Positions 1 to 30,508 are shown, counted from the first letter of the stretch. The stretch is 64,000 nucleotides of DNA from Aphelocoma coerulescens (GCF_041296385.1 NC_091014.1:15165578-15229577); one strand, 5' to 3'. Numbers and translations: made by a program. The notes: generated by a model from the letters alone, not told the origin.

Positions 1-208
1 TTGCTAGAATGAGATTTTATTTGAGATAAAAAGAAACCGTTTGCAGTAAGAATTCCCTAAGTAAGTGTTTCTGGTTTTTCTTTTGGGTGAAAGAAACTAC
101 ATCAGAACATTTTATAAAATTATGTAATTTCGAGATACAGGATTGCTCCAATGAAGAACTGGAGAGATTGTCTGGCCGTTTGTCTAATTTAACTCTTTAC
201 CACTTCAG
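1..208 (+). other. HBP1 intron fragment at left edge
   Basis: This is intronic sequence upstream of the AXH exon. No coding similarity to the preceding HBP1 exon was found. Confidence 0.6.
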
Positions 209-353
209 GTTGGTCATCTTTTTATCCAAGCTTGACTGTGGTACAGCATGGCATTCCATGCTGTGAAATGCATCTTGGAGATCTGTGTCTACCTCCTGGA
301 CACCCTGATGCCATTAACTTTGATGATTCAGGTGTTTTTGATACATTTAAAAG
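209..353 (+). CDS. HBP1: HBP1 exon: C-terminal half of AXH domain with IxCxE motif
   Basis: The acceptor AG is at 207-208 and the donor GT at 354. The exon begins inside a Gly codon (GT completes G|GT) and ends with two bases of a Ser codon completed by the next exon. It translates as GWSSFYPSLT near the start and FDDSGVFDTF near the end, as in human HBP1. The AXH domain recruits Sin3-type corepressors (family knowledge). The residues IPCCE at 253-267 form the second RB-binding type motif (IxCxE). Confidence 0.96.
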
Positions 354-2692
354 GTAATTTTTGGATAAAGTGGCCTCAGTGGTTCTTGTATTTAATGAGT
401 AGGCACCTTAAGTCTAGAAGAATTTGAAGCATTATAGAGAATAGTTTTGGTAATACAAGACAAATGATAGGGAAAAATAATACTAGGAAAGCTGTGTAAA
501 TTATGTGCTCTGCTGAATTGCAAAGTAGTGCCTTGGAGTGAAATAACATTTTAGCCCCTTTTTAGGGCAGTTGAAGACATTAGATAAAACAGTAAAAATA
601 TATATATTGTCTTTATAAATTCTCCAGGTAAAATGGATTATGTTTGAAAAACCTAGTACTAATTTTTGACAATAGTATGTCTGCTAGCTGTTACCTCATG
701 CTTCATATCCAACGCTATGTCTGAATTACCTGAGTAGTTTCTTAGTGGTAAATGCATGTGCAATGGCTTTAGAATACAGTATGTTCATAATTAGTTATTA
801 TTTTTGTATAATCTGGTTTTTGGGATTCTTTTATATTAGATCAAATTTACCTAACTTCAGAGTTTGATTAATGTTGGGGTTTGCCTGAGCTGGAACTTCA
901 ACCAGATAACCTTCAGAAGTCCTGTTTAACATAAATTGCTCTAAGATTCTAAGGAAATTACAAAGATTTTTCCACACTATTTTGGGATTTTAAGGTTCAG
1001 TAAAATCCATATTTTTCTATGATGTTAGTGCCTTTATAGCATCTGTTTTTAATCCGTTGAGCTTTGGTTTTTTACAATAGAAAAAGAGGAATTTAAGATG
1101 CTGTTTGCAGTTCAAGCCCTGGGAGCTCTTGTATGATTTCAGTCTGGCATAGAGTGAGTTCAGATTGCTTGGCTTCACTCATTTGCTGTCTGGGCTTTTT
1201 TTCTTATTATTAACTCCTACTGTGAACTGCATATGTAGAGAGCTTTTAGAATCATTGTATCTACATCTCACTGAAAAATCTGGATTTCTGGCTCCTTACT
1301 AATTTGCAGCCCAGCTGAATACTGCCTTCTGTGGTACTTCTAATTCCTTGTCTTTCTCTGGGCCGAAGGGAGTGATTGAGAAAGGAGCATGCAGCAGCTG
1401 CAGCTGGGATAACAGGACAGAAGAATTAAAAACAAAATCCTGTTGCTGTGTTATGGGAAGGAGATAAGTAATAGGAAGGGTGCTGGCCTATTGTAGAACA
1501 GAGAGGTCCTTTCTCCTTATCTCGTGAGAGCCTGCAAGATGGTTGGCATTATCCCTTCTTCGCTGCCTTGTACGTTGCTGAGGGATGTTGGAGGCCGCTT
1601 GTAGGCTCCGCTCTTCTGCGTGGTTCTGTCTCACAAAAGGAGCTACCTTTGCAGATGGGGGCTGGACTGCAACATGCAGCATTTCCTTGCTAGTAGTTCT
1701 ACTTGGTGTCCGCAGAAAAGCTCTTCAAACTCCTTATTTTGTCCATAAATCATGCAACTATAGCCTCATTGAGCAGTGGGTAAGAGGAGCCTTAGCATAT
1801 ATACATTTTATGTTTATCTTGTGGTGGTAACTTTAGCGGTTTAGATTTATGATTAAGTAGCCCCTTTCCAAGATTGCTTTCCCCATATCGCATGATAAAA
1901 ACAGCATAGCCTGTTGTTCCCACCTGGAGATGGTAACCGATAGTCTGTGGAGTTAAACTGCCTCTTTAGTGATTAGAGGTTAATTGTAGTTGTTGGTCAG
2001 CTAAAAATTGCGAGAGTTTGTCCTATCTGGAGGTCTGAATTTTACGGAAACAAGTCACCTGACTTTAAATACCTTGAGGAGAAATGTCGCGGTTTTGTCA
2101 GTAGAGGGCAGGCGTTTGTCAGCACTGCGTCAAATAGTGCGACATCATGGGGCTCTGAGCAGGGTTTTAACCTCGCTGAAAGGTTTCTGTGTAAAATAGC
2201 ATGTATTCAACTACCTAGAGAAGTTATTTGTACAGTAGTGAATATAATATAATTCATTTTAATATAGTGGTTTCATATTTACCCTTAATATATATTTGCA
2301 AGTGAACTCAACTGCTTATTCTTCCCTTTCTGTACTTGTCATTCACTGACCAGGTTTGATTTAGGGTAGGGACAGAAGCAGAAAGAAAGAAGTGTGTTTA
2401 AAAAGAGGATGAAGTTTGAAGACATTTTATAGTTAACTGATATATAGCTGAGGAAAGTACACAGCAGATCATGTAAAGTTGCAGCCTCCATCACATTGAA
2501 GAAAATATTAACTTGCCTGCCAAAGTCTTGTAGTTTTTTGTTTTTCACACTGACATCCACATCAAGCACAAATCATTATGTCACACAAAAGAGAGCAAAA
2601 TACTAGAAATGTACAACTGAAGAGTGGACATATATTTAGGGATTTTACATGACAACTACTCGATGGCTTTATGATCTGTCTTTTCCTTGTAG
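354..2692 (+). other. HBP1 intron with a CpG-retaining patch
   Basis: The intron is AT-rich apart from two patches that keep CpG dinucleotides, about 1520-1720 and 1990-2180. The second contains a CTCF-like core (2098-2112). A 12-base palindrome of two overlapping E-boxes (CAGCTGCAGCTG) lies at 1395-1406. No coding exon is seen. Confidence 0.6.
2098..2112 (+). promoter_or_regulatory. CTCF-like core motif in HBP1 intron
   Basis: TCAGTAGAGGGCAGG agrees with the CTCF core pattern CCASYAGRKGGCA except at the first base. It sits in a stretch (1990-2180) that keeps about eight CpGs. This is a motif match by eye only. Confidence 0.4.
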
Positions 2693-3022
2693 TTACGATT
2701 TTACCCCGATGGACTCCTCTGCAGTGTATGTGCTCAGCAGCATGGCTCGCCAGCGTCGCGCTTCGCTGTCCTGTGGGGGATCAAACAATCAAGATGCTGA
2801 GAGATCAGAATGCAGCAGTAAAAACTGTGCCTCTGCTGCATCGTCACATCTTTCCTCCAATCCTTTGTACAGCAAAGCTGGCAAAAGCCACAGCTCAGGG
2901 ACTGCAAGTACTGTGAGTGCCACTTCTCCAAACAAGTGCAAAAGACCAATGAATGCCTTCATGCTTTTTGCCAAAAAATACAGAGTTGAATACACTCAGA
3001 TGTATCCAGGGAAAGACAACAG
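2693..3022 (+). CDS. HBP1: HBP1 exon: linker and first half of HMG box
   Basis: The acceptor AG is at 2691-2692 and the donor GT at 3023. The first T completes the Ser codon, then YDFTPMDSSAVYVLSSMARQ follows. A Ser/Ala/Asn-rich linker holds most of the differences from human, including an insertion-like ASTV near SGT. The HMG box starts near 2934 with KCKRPMNAFMLFAKKYR, whose K/R-P-M-N-A-F core is the DNA-binding wedge. The last two bases AG belong to an Arg codon completed in the next exon. The open frame upstream of 2693 is intron read-through. Confidence 0.97.
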
Positions 3023-6000
3023 GTAATGATACAAACTGTAGTTTTGCTATTACTGGTGAGTTAGAAGAATATCTGTGTCCCACCTTTAGATTTAAGTAGC
3101 CTATATCTAGCATTTGAAATAAAATGTGTGTTTTAAGAACAAGTTTTGAAAGATGTTAACGTAAAGAGTAATTTATGAGTGGACTGTGAATATTTACAGT
3201 ACTCAGTGAACTTGATACAAGACGTTTTTGGCAAACTTACCTTCTCCTAATTCTTATCTCACAGAAGATAAACAGTAATGAGTATTTTAGACCAAACCAC
3301 TACACTAAATTGGTGTTTCTGCCTGGTTACAAACCCAACCCGCGACACCTTCTGAGAAAACATTTGGGTAAAGCAACTGATACATGTATATGTGTGCAGA
3401 GGCACAAATACAGAACAGCCTTTGCTTATGGTGATGAGGTGCTCTGTTCGTGTGCTATAATGGAAAAAATGGAGTTTCTGGTTCTTCTAATTAAGTCTTG
3501 ACATATTATTGCAAATTGGTCATGAAGTCACAAGCATTTATTTCCAGTCTGTATATCCTGTTGAAGAATGGAGTACTGATAGTTAGGATATCTCAAAGAT
3601 CATAATCCAGACAGCACATTGCCAAATTTTGCTTGCCCTAAAGGCATTCAGCAGTCTGCTGAAACTTGCAGTAAGAGTCGTATGACTGTGTTTGGGGAAG
3701 ACCTCTTGTTTGTTCTTTTGTTCTTAATCTCTAGCACATTTGCTTCTAAATATTTATAAAGATTTCCATTACCTATGTTTAAGTAGTATTTGGTGCTATG
3801 TGCACCAATATTTGTGCCTATGTAAATAGGAACTAAAACACATGAACACGAACTGATCTTAGGTTTTTTTTAAATGTATGTAATTTTATAAAAACTGCTA
3901 CTGTAAAAATTGCATTGTGACATAATTCTAGAAATAAATCTGGTAAAAATTAAAGTTGACAAGGCTTTGAAAGGGTTTTTACTATTTTACAGTGTTCTAA
4001 TAAGGAGGCTGTAACTGGTGCTGGGATATAAAATCCTGCCAGACAAATCTCAGCCAGTCTTGTATGCCCTGACAATGATACATTCTGTAATGTTTATAGT
4101 AAGTTCAGTGAAGCAGATCTGCTGCCTTCACATTCATTGCAACTATCAATGAGAAATGGAACAGAATGTCAGCCAGGAAAGTTTATGATGGTTATATATT
4201 TAATTGAAAATGCTGATTTCAAATGGATGCAGTGAACTGGAGCTGCAGCTGCATGGATGTGAAAATGAACATTCCAGCGAGCTGGTTTACCTTGAAGGGA
4301 AGTGATGACAGAGTTACAAGTGTGGTTCAAAAGGCACTGCTCATTGTCGTGGTTGGAAGGCAGTGCATTTGGGTGCAGTTTCGTGGCATCCATAAAACAC
4401 AGGACGGCAGAAATAGCATTAATGGTAATTGATACAGACATTCAGCTACTGTCACTCCAGTGCTGCTGCAGCATTCATTAATTTAGCTGTTGGGAGGCAA
4501 CTCTTAACGTTTTTTAAGTGTAAGTTTGTGTCATTTTCAGATTACTGTGTAGGTCTTATAACATAGTAGTCACTTCTGTACAGTGGAGTTCTTAGGTTTG
4601 CTAAAGTTATTTCCTTACGGGAGTAAGAAAGGACAGAACTTGAGGTATCCTGAGTTAAACGGTCTGTTCTGAGACAAAGCAGCTGAAGGCTGTCACCACG
4701 ACAGTGAGCTTGTAAACTTTCAAAGCACAAGTCAAGAGTCACATGATACTTAAAACTACTGTGGACTGCAAGATTGTGTTAGAAAAACTTAGGTGTTAGG
4801 GCTGCACTTGTTTTATTTTCTAGATACTGTTCACTGTAACACTGTAACCATAGTTGGACTTGGTTGTGTGTTCAGGAATTCTTTAATTTGAGTAGAGATG
4901 AGGGAAATAATATTTTTGTTTTGAAATAAAAAGATTTCATGGTGCATTTTTATTTGGAAAGGCAATGGCTTTTACTGCAGACCTCCTCTCTCTGGGTCAC
5001 CATGTTCCTTTCTGAGGAGCGTGCGTGATCTAGCAAAAGCTGGCGACCCAGAGCAGACAGGTTTCTGTTGATATGTCTCTGGATACTGTCAAAAGATGAA
5101 AAATCTGCTAATTAAACTGGGTGTGTTTGCTTCTGATGACAGACCAAAGATACTGGTTCTCAGTCTGGATAGAAAACCAGAAATTCCATTGCCAAAGAGG
5201 CTGTGCCAATGGGTTTGTTGGCGATGGGATGTGGTGTCCCCTGGAGGAGTTTACTCTAAGGAGTCACCAGAGCACATGACAGCACAGGCTCAAGGGCTGT
5301 CCCTACACACTTTGGGATGTGATCCCAGAGTGCTCTGCAGCTCGTGGAAACCTGAACAGCACCACGTGGCCTTGCAGGATTCAAATCCATTTTTTTGCTG
5401 TGATGCAGAACAGCCTTCAGGATTGCTCCATGTGCCATATTATGGAAATATTTGGTAGATGACACTCTACTTGTCTTGATTCAGTTTGAATATCTTTTCT
5501 GCCAGCAAGGAACTTAGTAATAGGAGAAAGAAAAGGACTTAGTTGTGTCCACTTTTTTCTTAGGGCCAGTCACAGAACTCTTATTGCTGTAATCTGAAGC
5601 CAAGTGTACAAACTACTTGGTAGCTTTAATAGTCGTTGATAAGAGCTGTTGTTTAGAGACTTTCATTCAGCTAAAAGAGTTAAAGCTTTAATGGGATATT
5701 GATCCAACATTTGGGAGTGCAGTTAAGCAATATGGCAGGATAGTACAGGGAAATGTTGTAAAAAGACGTAGAGTTTATAAGGAAATGAATTAATTCAGCT
5801 TCTGGAAATGGTTATAAATGTGTTACAAAAAATGGTTCCCTTTGCACAGGAATGGGAACTTAACCCAGGATGGATTAAAGGTGGAGGAAGCTACAGATAT
5901 TGATTAAATAGACATGTGGACTTGCAGTTAATCAAATATTTGGCTGAGGTCATATTCAGTTCATTGCTCTAATTATTAGAGAACATATTTTCAGCAAATC

Positions 6001-6380
6001 TGTCATATGATCTGCTAGTATGAAAGTAGAGCAAAACAAATGTGAGTTACCATTTGGTGGTGGTTTTTTTAACATCTCTATTTTGCTGGTTTATGCCAGT
6101 TGCTGCGCATTCAAATGTACACCCTTTGAAATGTTAAAATGTGCATTGACCCATGCTCAGCTAACACAGAAGTCTCAGCTGTTTAACAATTGAAAGAACT
6201 ATGAGAAGATAATCACAAATATGATTATTAAAAATTTTAAGATACAGTTGATTTCTTCCTTGCATGTTATTTCCACATTTAACTCAAATCTTCTTTAAAG
6301 TGCTCAGATAAAAAACAACAAAAAAAATCACGGTATTTCTTAGCACTGTCCTGACTGTACTGTAAACATTTATCTTGCAG
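3023..6380 (+). other. HBP1 intron, no supported feature
   Basis: This 3.4 kb intron splits the HMG box. It contains an unsupported 120-codon open frame (5096-5458) with no recognisable domain. No repeat of a known family was recognised. Confidence 0.6.
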
Positions 6381-6522
6381 AGCCATAAGTGTGATACTTG
6401 GTGACAGGTGGAAGAAAATGAAAAATGAGGAAAGAAGGATGTACACACTAGAAGCCAAGGCCTTGGCAGAGGAGCAGAAGCGTTTAAATCCTGACTGTTG
6501 GAAAAGAAAACGAACAAATTCT
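6381..6522 (+). CDS. HBP1: HBP1 exon: second half of HMG box
   Basis: The exon follows TTGCAG and ends before GTATGT. The first A completes Arg, then AISVILGDRWKKMKNEERR and the rest of helix 3 follow, ending with the basic RLNPDCWKRKRTNS tail. The Trp in GDRW and the aromatic MYTLEA segment are the expected HMG-box core residues. The exon ends on a codon boundary. Its identity to human appears complete as far as I recall. Confidence 0.97.
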
Positions 6523-8074
6523 GTATGTTTGTGAAGCAGTCTTTTTCATTATGCAGTTACCTGTGTTCAGATGGGTGGCTACAGTGTGTTTTGTTCAGAA
6601 TAAGCTGCTTTCTTAGTAGCCAAAACCTTCATTTACTCCCCTGTGTTGTGTAACCTGCTTTTGGCAGTTTAGCAGGAGATGGATCAGGATAGGGTCTGTC
6701 TGAATATTTTATGAGAGTTCTGTTTTTATGTGAATTTTATGTGAGTTCTGTTGTACTGAAACTTAGTGTGCTTGTGAAATGCAGAGGAAGGACACATGTT
6801 CTTTTGCTTTGAAGTGAGTTCATAAGGTTGTACCTGAACTTTTTTTCTTCCATAAAAGCTTTTTCTTTACACATTTTTCTGTTTGTCTTACTGATAATTT
6901 ATATCAGCATATATGAAGATACTGAGGGAGGATATTTATTACTCTATTCACTTGTAAAATAAATACAGTAGATAACACTACTTCTGTAGGGAAATAAGTT
7001 GTTTTCCACTTTGTAGAAAATCATCAATCTAAGAGTCTGCACCGATGTATCAGTAGGTGGTGGACGTATTAAAAAAGAGAAAGGGCTTTCAAGCTGAAAG
7101 ATCAGGTAAAGCAGACATCAAAAAAATGAGATTCTGCTTGTTGAAGTAGAAGAGTAGATTGGAAGGAAACATCCACTGAGGTGCACAGAGTGCTTGCCAA
7201 GTTCTTCCATTTTATGCCTGGGTAGGAGCTTGAAGTGTGGTGTGGACTTCATCTACATGGCTGGTGAAACCGTCCATCCATGTGGTGTAAGATTTCGTCC
7301 TCAAGTTACCCCCTTTCCTTTGATGTGTAAATGAGGCTTTTTTCTCAAGAGCATATGCAAGTGTTGCCTTAAGACTGAATAAGAAATGCTCCAACACTGA
7401 GCTGCTTCTTTCTGCAGCACATACTTTGTGCAGTTTCCAGTCCCTTGTTGCAGAAGGTTCCACCAAGTCCCAGCTGCTAGAAACAAGCTGTTTTTCTGTT
7501 CACTGCATTCTATTTTAATCAACAGTGACAGTTTCTGTTAGATTTCCTTGTGGGTTTATTAAAAATAATATTATTTATTTACTCTGCTCTTACACTACTG
7601 CAGTTTTGGGCTTTGGATGGTGAGATCACAGGCTCAGCTGTGAGTTTCAAGCAACTCAGAGGCATGTTTGTGTGTAGCTGTGTAGTGATGGGTTGGCCTC
7701 AGTAAGGCTTTCTTACCCTGCCTTGTAGTGGGATTTTCCTTGTCCCTACAGTCTTCAGGCCAAGAGAACAGGATCTGTAGAACCTGTTACCTCAGTGTTA
7801 CAGCAGGAAATACCCTTTATAATTGTTTTAGTTCAGTGAACTGAACTGTTAGCAGTCTAGTAACCTTACTCAGTAATGACAGTGGGCTCCAGGCTGTGAC
7901 AGAGAAGTTGTGATGGTCTTTCGATGATCAGGGAATAAAACTGTCTGGTTTGGCCTTTTTGTTTTCTTTCAAATAACTGACCAATTGTTAGAAATACTTG
8001 TGGCTTTCAAAACAAGTGTTTGCTGCCCCTTTGCTTGCTAATTGCTAACCTGGTTTTCTCTTCTCTTTTCTCAG
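6523..8074 (+). other. HBP1 last intron, no supported feature
   Basis: This 1.55 kb intron ends in a strong pyrimidine tract before the five-codon terminal exon. Nothing else recognisable was seen. Confidence 0.6.
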
Positions 8075-8092
8075 GGCTCACAGCAGCATTAA
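8075..8092 (+). CDS. HBP1: HBP1 terminal coding exon (GSQQH, stop TAA)
   Basis: After the pyrimidine-rich acceptor CTCTTTTCTCAG only five codons remain, GSQQH, followed by TAA at 8090-8092. This is the same C-terminus as human HBP1. It is too short to stand out as an ORF and is recognised by splice phase and residue match. The exon continues as the 3' UTR. Confidence 0.95.
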   Translation, partial: GSQQH

Positions 8093-8771
8093 GCCAGAAT
8101 TTTCCTGTTAACTCTGTATTTACGAAATGGCTGTTGCTTGTTCGCAAGAAGATGCAAGATCAAGGTCTTACTATTTGTTGTGACTATGTGTGACCATAAA
8201 ATACTGGCACCATCATGGAAATGATCTGAGTGCAGATTTGCTTTTTACAATAGAACATTAAGTAAGCTAAAAACTATCAGCATTTTAAACCAAATTGCCT
8301 TACTTTTCTTCCAAACTTCATTATGTATCAGGTAATAGGCTTGAAAATGGATATCCTGTGGTGCTAAAGTACTTTAGAAAGAGGAGAAGGAGATATGTAT
8401 AAATGTTTATTTTTAAAAGAAAATGTACAAAAAGGGGAATTTTAAAATATGTAACAGCTGTTTATATACATTGATTCTTATTGCTGATTAATATGTATTG
8501 CACAACTGTATTATTAATTGCGATTCTGGGGCCTGGGATTTTCTGAAATGGCAAAGTGTTATTATCAGCTTCCAGCTTCCCAGCCTGCCCTGCTGCCAGC
8601 AAGTTACCAGAACATGTGGGAATGGAAAGCCTGGTGTGATGCAGCAAGGGAGCTGCTGCTTGGGATGCCACTTAGAAAACTTGTATCCACAAAGGATATT
8701 TGTGCATCAGCTGGCACTAGTGAGCGCTATCATTTCGTGGTGGAAACAATGACCCAGGACAGGACGAAATG

Positions 8772-8777
8772 AATAAA
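8772..8777 (+). promoter_or_regulatory. Possible proximal polyadenylation signal of HBP1
   Basis: A canonical AATAAA lies 680 nt after the stop codon. Use would give a short 3' UTR lacking the 8936 miR-17-type site and the 8798 miR-29-type site. There is no direct evidence of use. Confidence 0.4.
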
Positions 8778-9156
8778 TAGCATTATCTCAAGAAAAGTGG
8801 TGCTGTTGGTATCATCACCATCATAGTTATAACTTTGTGTTTTGTCTTTGCCACATATTCTACAATATTTTATTTTGCCATAAGACATCTTTATGGTGGG
8901 GGCAAACTTTGCACTTAACTATACGTGCAACACTTGCACTTTACTTTTTTTCTTCTCCAACTGTCTAAAATTAGAGCAGCTGCATTAGGATTACAATTGC
9001 TTCTGCTGTGAACATTTACAATCATGGCTTTTCCTGTACTAAACAGCTGTGTGTTGTTTTTTTTTAAGAATCACAACTGTAAATTTCAGTTTATGACACA
9101 TCTACATGATGTTGCCCCTAAGATTTTTGCACACTATATTCTTGTATATTATTTCA

Positions 9157-9162
9157 AATAAA
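9157..9162 (+). promoter_or_regulatory. Distal polyadenylation signal of HBP1
   Basis: A canonical AATAAA is followed within 25 nt by a GT-rich element, and no later strong + strand signal precedes the COG5 end. Cleavage is expected near 9172-9192. Confidence 0.75.
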
Positions 9163-9180
9163 TTCATTAAAATTTGGTGT

Positions 9181-9335
9181 TGCGTATTTTATAAAATGAA
9201 GAAGACTAATCACGAAGTCAGCCCTGCAGCAATGAACATGTTCTGCATGGAAGTCTTTACATGAACCCATCCAAAGTATACTTTAATTAAGCTTTGTCAT
9301 TAGGAAGCTAGTGAAGAATTTCAAATACTGTTTTC
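9181..9335. other. HBP1/COG5 intergenic gap between convergent 3' ends
   Basis: About 150 AT-rich bases lie between the predicted cleavage sites of the two convergent genes. No gene, repeat or strong terminator-like structure is seen. Its size depends on the two inferred poly(A) sites. Confidence 0.6.
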
Positions 9336-9923
9336 AGGATTGAATAGTCAATGTTCTTTATTACAGTTTAAGCAAAAAGAGTTGAAATCAATATAAATTA
9401 TTTCTAAGCAAATAGAAGTGCAATAGAGAATCATTTAGGTTAGTTATAAATATTTTTCCTTGTGTTAAAATTAGTGATTTTTAGATGGAAACTGATGATT
9501 CAAATGTTTCAAAAGTAGTTTTCTGAATACGGCTAAAATGTATTCAACTGTTTAAAACCATACTTGTAGGAAAAGAGCTGCTTCCTTATTTGAGATATTC
9601 AGCAATTACACTGTAATACTTGAGTTCTAATTTTATACTTTTCTAAATTCAAAAGGAATGCTTAAGAATGTTTCAATTAGATGTAGACTTACAGCACATA
9701 AAAGTTGTACAATTTCCTTACGATATTTCTGTATAAGTAAGTTCCTGTAATGTGAACATAAAGCAAGAAGACAGAAGTTTCAGACATGAAGTAGGAAAAC
9801 ATTTCATTGTAAAGCTGATCTACTTGGGGATAATTTACATGAACAGTAAATACAGATGTGGCACCAAAGCCCCCAGCTCTGTTACCGTCCACTCCCTGGT
9901 ATGAGAGTGTTGTCCAGCTGTGT
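9336..9923 (-). other. COG5: COG5 3' UTR
   Basis: About 590 nt of AT-rich sequence follows the stop on the minus strand, up to just beyond the AATAAA at 9357-9362. No long ORF and no repeat is seen. The 3' end is inferred from the signal. Confidence 0.75.
9357..9362 (-). promoter_or_regulatory. Polyadenylation signal of COG5
   Basis: Plus-strand TTTATT reads AATAAA on the COG5 strand, 562 nt after the stop codon. It is the best canonical signal before the HBP1 end. Confidence 0.65.
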
Positions 9924-18905
<8,982 letters not shown>

Positions 18906-18985
18906 CGTATGAGAGCAAGCCTGTCTTTTTCAGATGGATGATCATCGAGCCACTGGGAGTAGCGGGCAATGGACCACTCAGCCCT
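18906..18985 (-). CDS. COG5: COG5 exon, fragment residues 424-450
   Basis: It reads [20 protein letters not shown] then DRLALI and CG of an Arg codon completed by the last exon. It is too short to appear as an independent open frame. Human has [20 protein letters not shown]. Confidence 0.95.
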
Positions 18986-19550
18986 CTGATACAGAGAAAC
19001 ACAAACACCAGTTACACAAAATGCAAAAGAGGAAACAGACACACCAATTTCAGAATCAAAGATGACACAAATGAAAGCCACATGAGGCCCTCTTAATACT
19101 GCAGTGATGCAGAATGAGTAAAGGAATCAAGGACAATTAACAGGAATAGCCCAGTATGTTATTTGGGAGCTCAGAGGTGATCTCCTACATCAGCTGTTGG
19201 CCCATTTCTGACAGCAGTTTTTATTAGGTTTCCTGCATCTTACAAGAGTAGGATCCAGGCAATTTGCAGTCTGGGGAAAGATCTGCAAATTCTACTATGA
19301 GCTGACAGAATAGTAAAGAATTAGGAGTCTATTTAGTATCAGGTTATCATATCCCTACTATTAATTAATCAATTAATTAATTAAATTAGTAAGCCAACTA
19401 CCATTAATACCTTTGCCACAATAAAAACACAACCAACAAATCGTATAAAATATGCACTTGAATAATTTTTAACTACAACAGATAGGGCAAACTACAATGC
19501 TCATTCCATCTTAGGACATCTGAAAAGAAAAGATAGGTTGATCTTCTTAC
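18986..19550 (-). other. COG5 intron, AATT run only
   Basis: This 565 bp intron contains a short AATT-type low-complexity run at 19361-19387. Nothing else was seen. Confidence 0.6.
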
Positions 19551-19677
19551 CTGGAAGGGTGATTTTAGCTCTGGTGGTGCTCTTGTAAATAAGAATTGAA
19601 GAATAATGCTGAATGGAATAACCTCTCCCAGAGCTGGGCTACTGGCAATATGCTCACTGGTCTGGAACAGCAGTGGT
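19551..19677 (-). CDS. COG5: COG5 exon, fragment residues 381-423
   Basis: The exon completes Arg, then [40 protein letters not shown] and FQ, ending in phase 0 before GTAAGA. It is almost identical to human. Read-through into the intron produces the VRRSTYLFF tail of the open frame, which is not coding. Confidence 0.96.
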
Positions 19678-20158
19678 CTAGAAAAATGTAACAATATACT
19701 CATGAAATGAAAAAAAAGCTTATCTTATGCATTAGAAAAGTGCCTCTGTGAGGTGGCAATATTGCATTAGGATAGAATAATCTAATTTTTTGCTACTACT
19801 CTGCATCTTAGGTTTCCAACACAGGTCCAGTTTGCAAAAATTTACAGTAGTTGCCTATTATAATTAACACAGGACTGTAAATTTTATATTTCAGTGAAAA
19901 CATTTAAGGTAACTATAGAACTTGCTGTCATACAAAAGATGTACTGAAAGGAACACAAAAAAGTACAATTTGGCCAACATTTGCATGACAAAGATTGTTA
20001 AATCATAGTTATACTCTGCATAAAATTTAAAAGAACTTTAATCTATTTCTAATTTGCAGGTGGGTGTTGCCAAAAAAGCCCTCAGTTCAATCAGAACTAA
20101 GACAAGGTAACACATCAGTTTTGAAATACAGTTTAATCATACTGTGACTGCAACTCAC
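19678..20158 (-). other. COG5 intron, nothing seen
   Basis: This is 481 bp of AT-rich sequence without a recognisable element. Confidence 0.6.
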
Positions 20159-20235
20159 CTGAATGACCTCAGCTGTCTGTAAGATTTTCCTAAGTCAGAG
20201 ACTCGCCGACACAGTGGTGCTACTGCTAACTCCAT
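20159..20235 (-). CDS. COG5: COG5 exon, fragment residues 356-381
   Basis: It reads [20 protein letters not shown] then QLRSF and two bases of Arg before GTGAGT. The leading ATG is internal, not a start. Human has [20 protein letters not shown]. Confidence 0.96.

Positions 20236-30508
<10,273 letters not shown>

Larger units (their letters stand above)
1..9180 (+). other. HBP1: HBP1 gene, 3' part (HMG-box transcription factor 1)
   Basis: HBP1 is a nuclear sequence-specific repressor that restrains cell-cycle and Wnt/TCF target genes and binds RB family proteins and the Sin3 corepressor (family knowledge). Four exons (209-353, 2693-3022, 6381-6522, 8075-8092) splice in frame with GT-AG borders and give the last 211 residues of a protein of about 514 in human. 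In order they encode the C-terminal half of the AXH domain, a serine-rich linker, the whole HMG box and a GSQQH end. The residues match remembered human HBP1 almost throughout in the AXH and HMG parts; the linker is the divergent stretch. The N-terminal half and promoter lie left of the window. The gene converges on COG5. No frameshift or premature stop is seen. The 3' end coordinate is estimated from the AATAAA. Confidence 0.97.
8093..9180 (+). other. HBP1: HBP1 3' UTR
   Basis: This runs from the stop codon to about 20 nt past the distal AATAAA (9157-9162), followed by a GT-rich stretch (TTGGTGTTGCG) expected downstream of a cleavage site. An internal AATAAA lies at 8772-8777. Seed matches visible by eye are TGGTGCTA at 8359-8366 and TGGTGCT at 8798-8804 (miR-29 type), and GCACTTTA at 8936-8943 (miR-17/20/93/106 type). 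Overlapping short ORFs near 8498-8772 have no HBP1 frame continuity and are ignored. The exact 3' end is inferred. Confidence 0.85.

Noticed and set aside
5096..5458. 120-codon + strand ORF in an HBP1 intron
   Set aside because: It has no recognisable domain and no splice or promoter context, and lies between two well-fitted HBP1 exons.
8498..8772. Two overlapping 84-codon ORFs after HBP1
   Set aside because: They lie in the HBP1 3' UTR, downstream of the normal stop that matches the human C-terminus.
19361..19387. AATT-type run
   Set aside because: Short low-complexity DNA, too brief to call a meaningful microsatellite locus.
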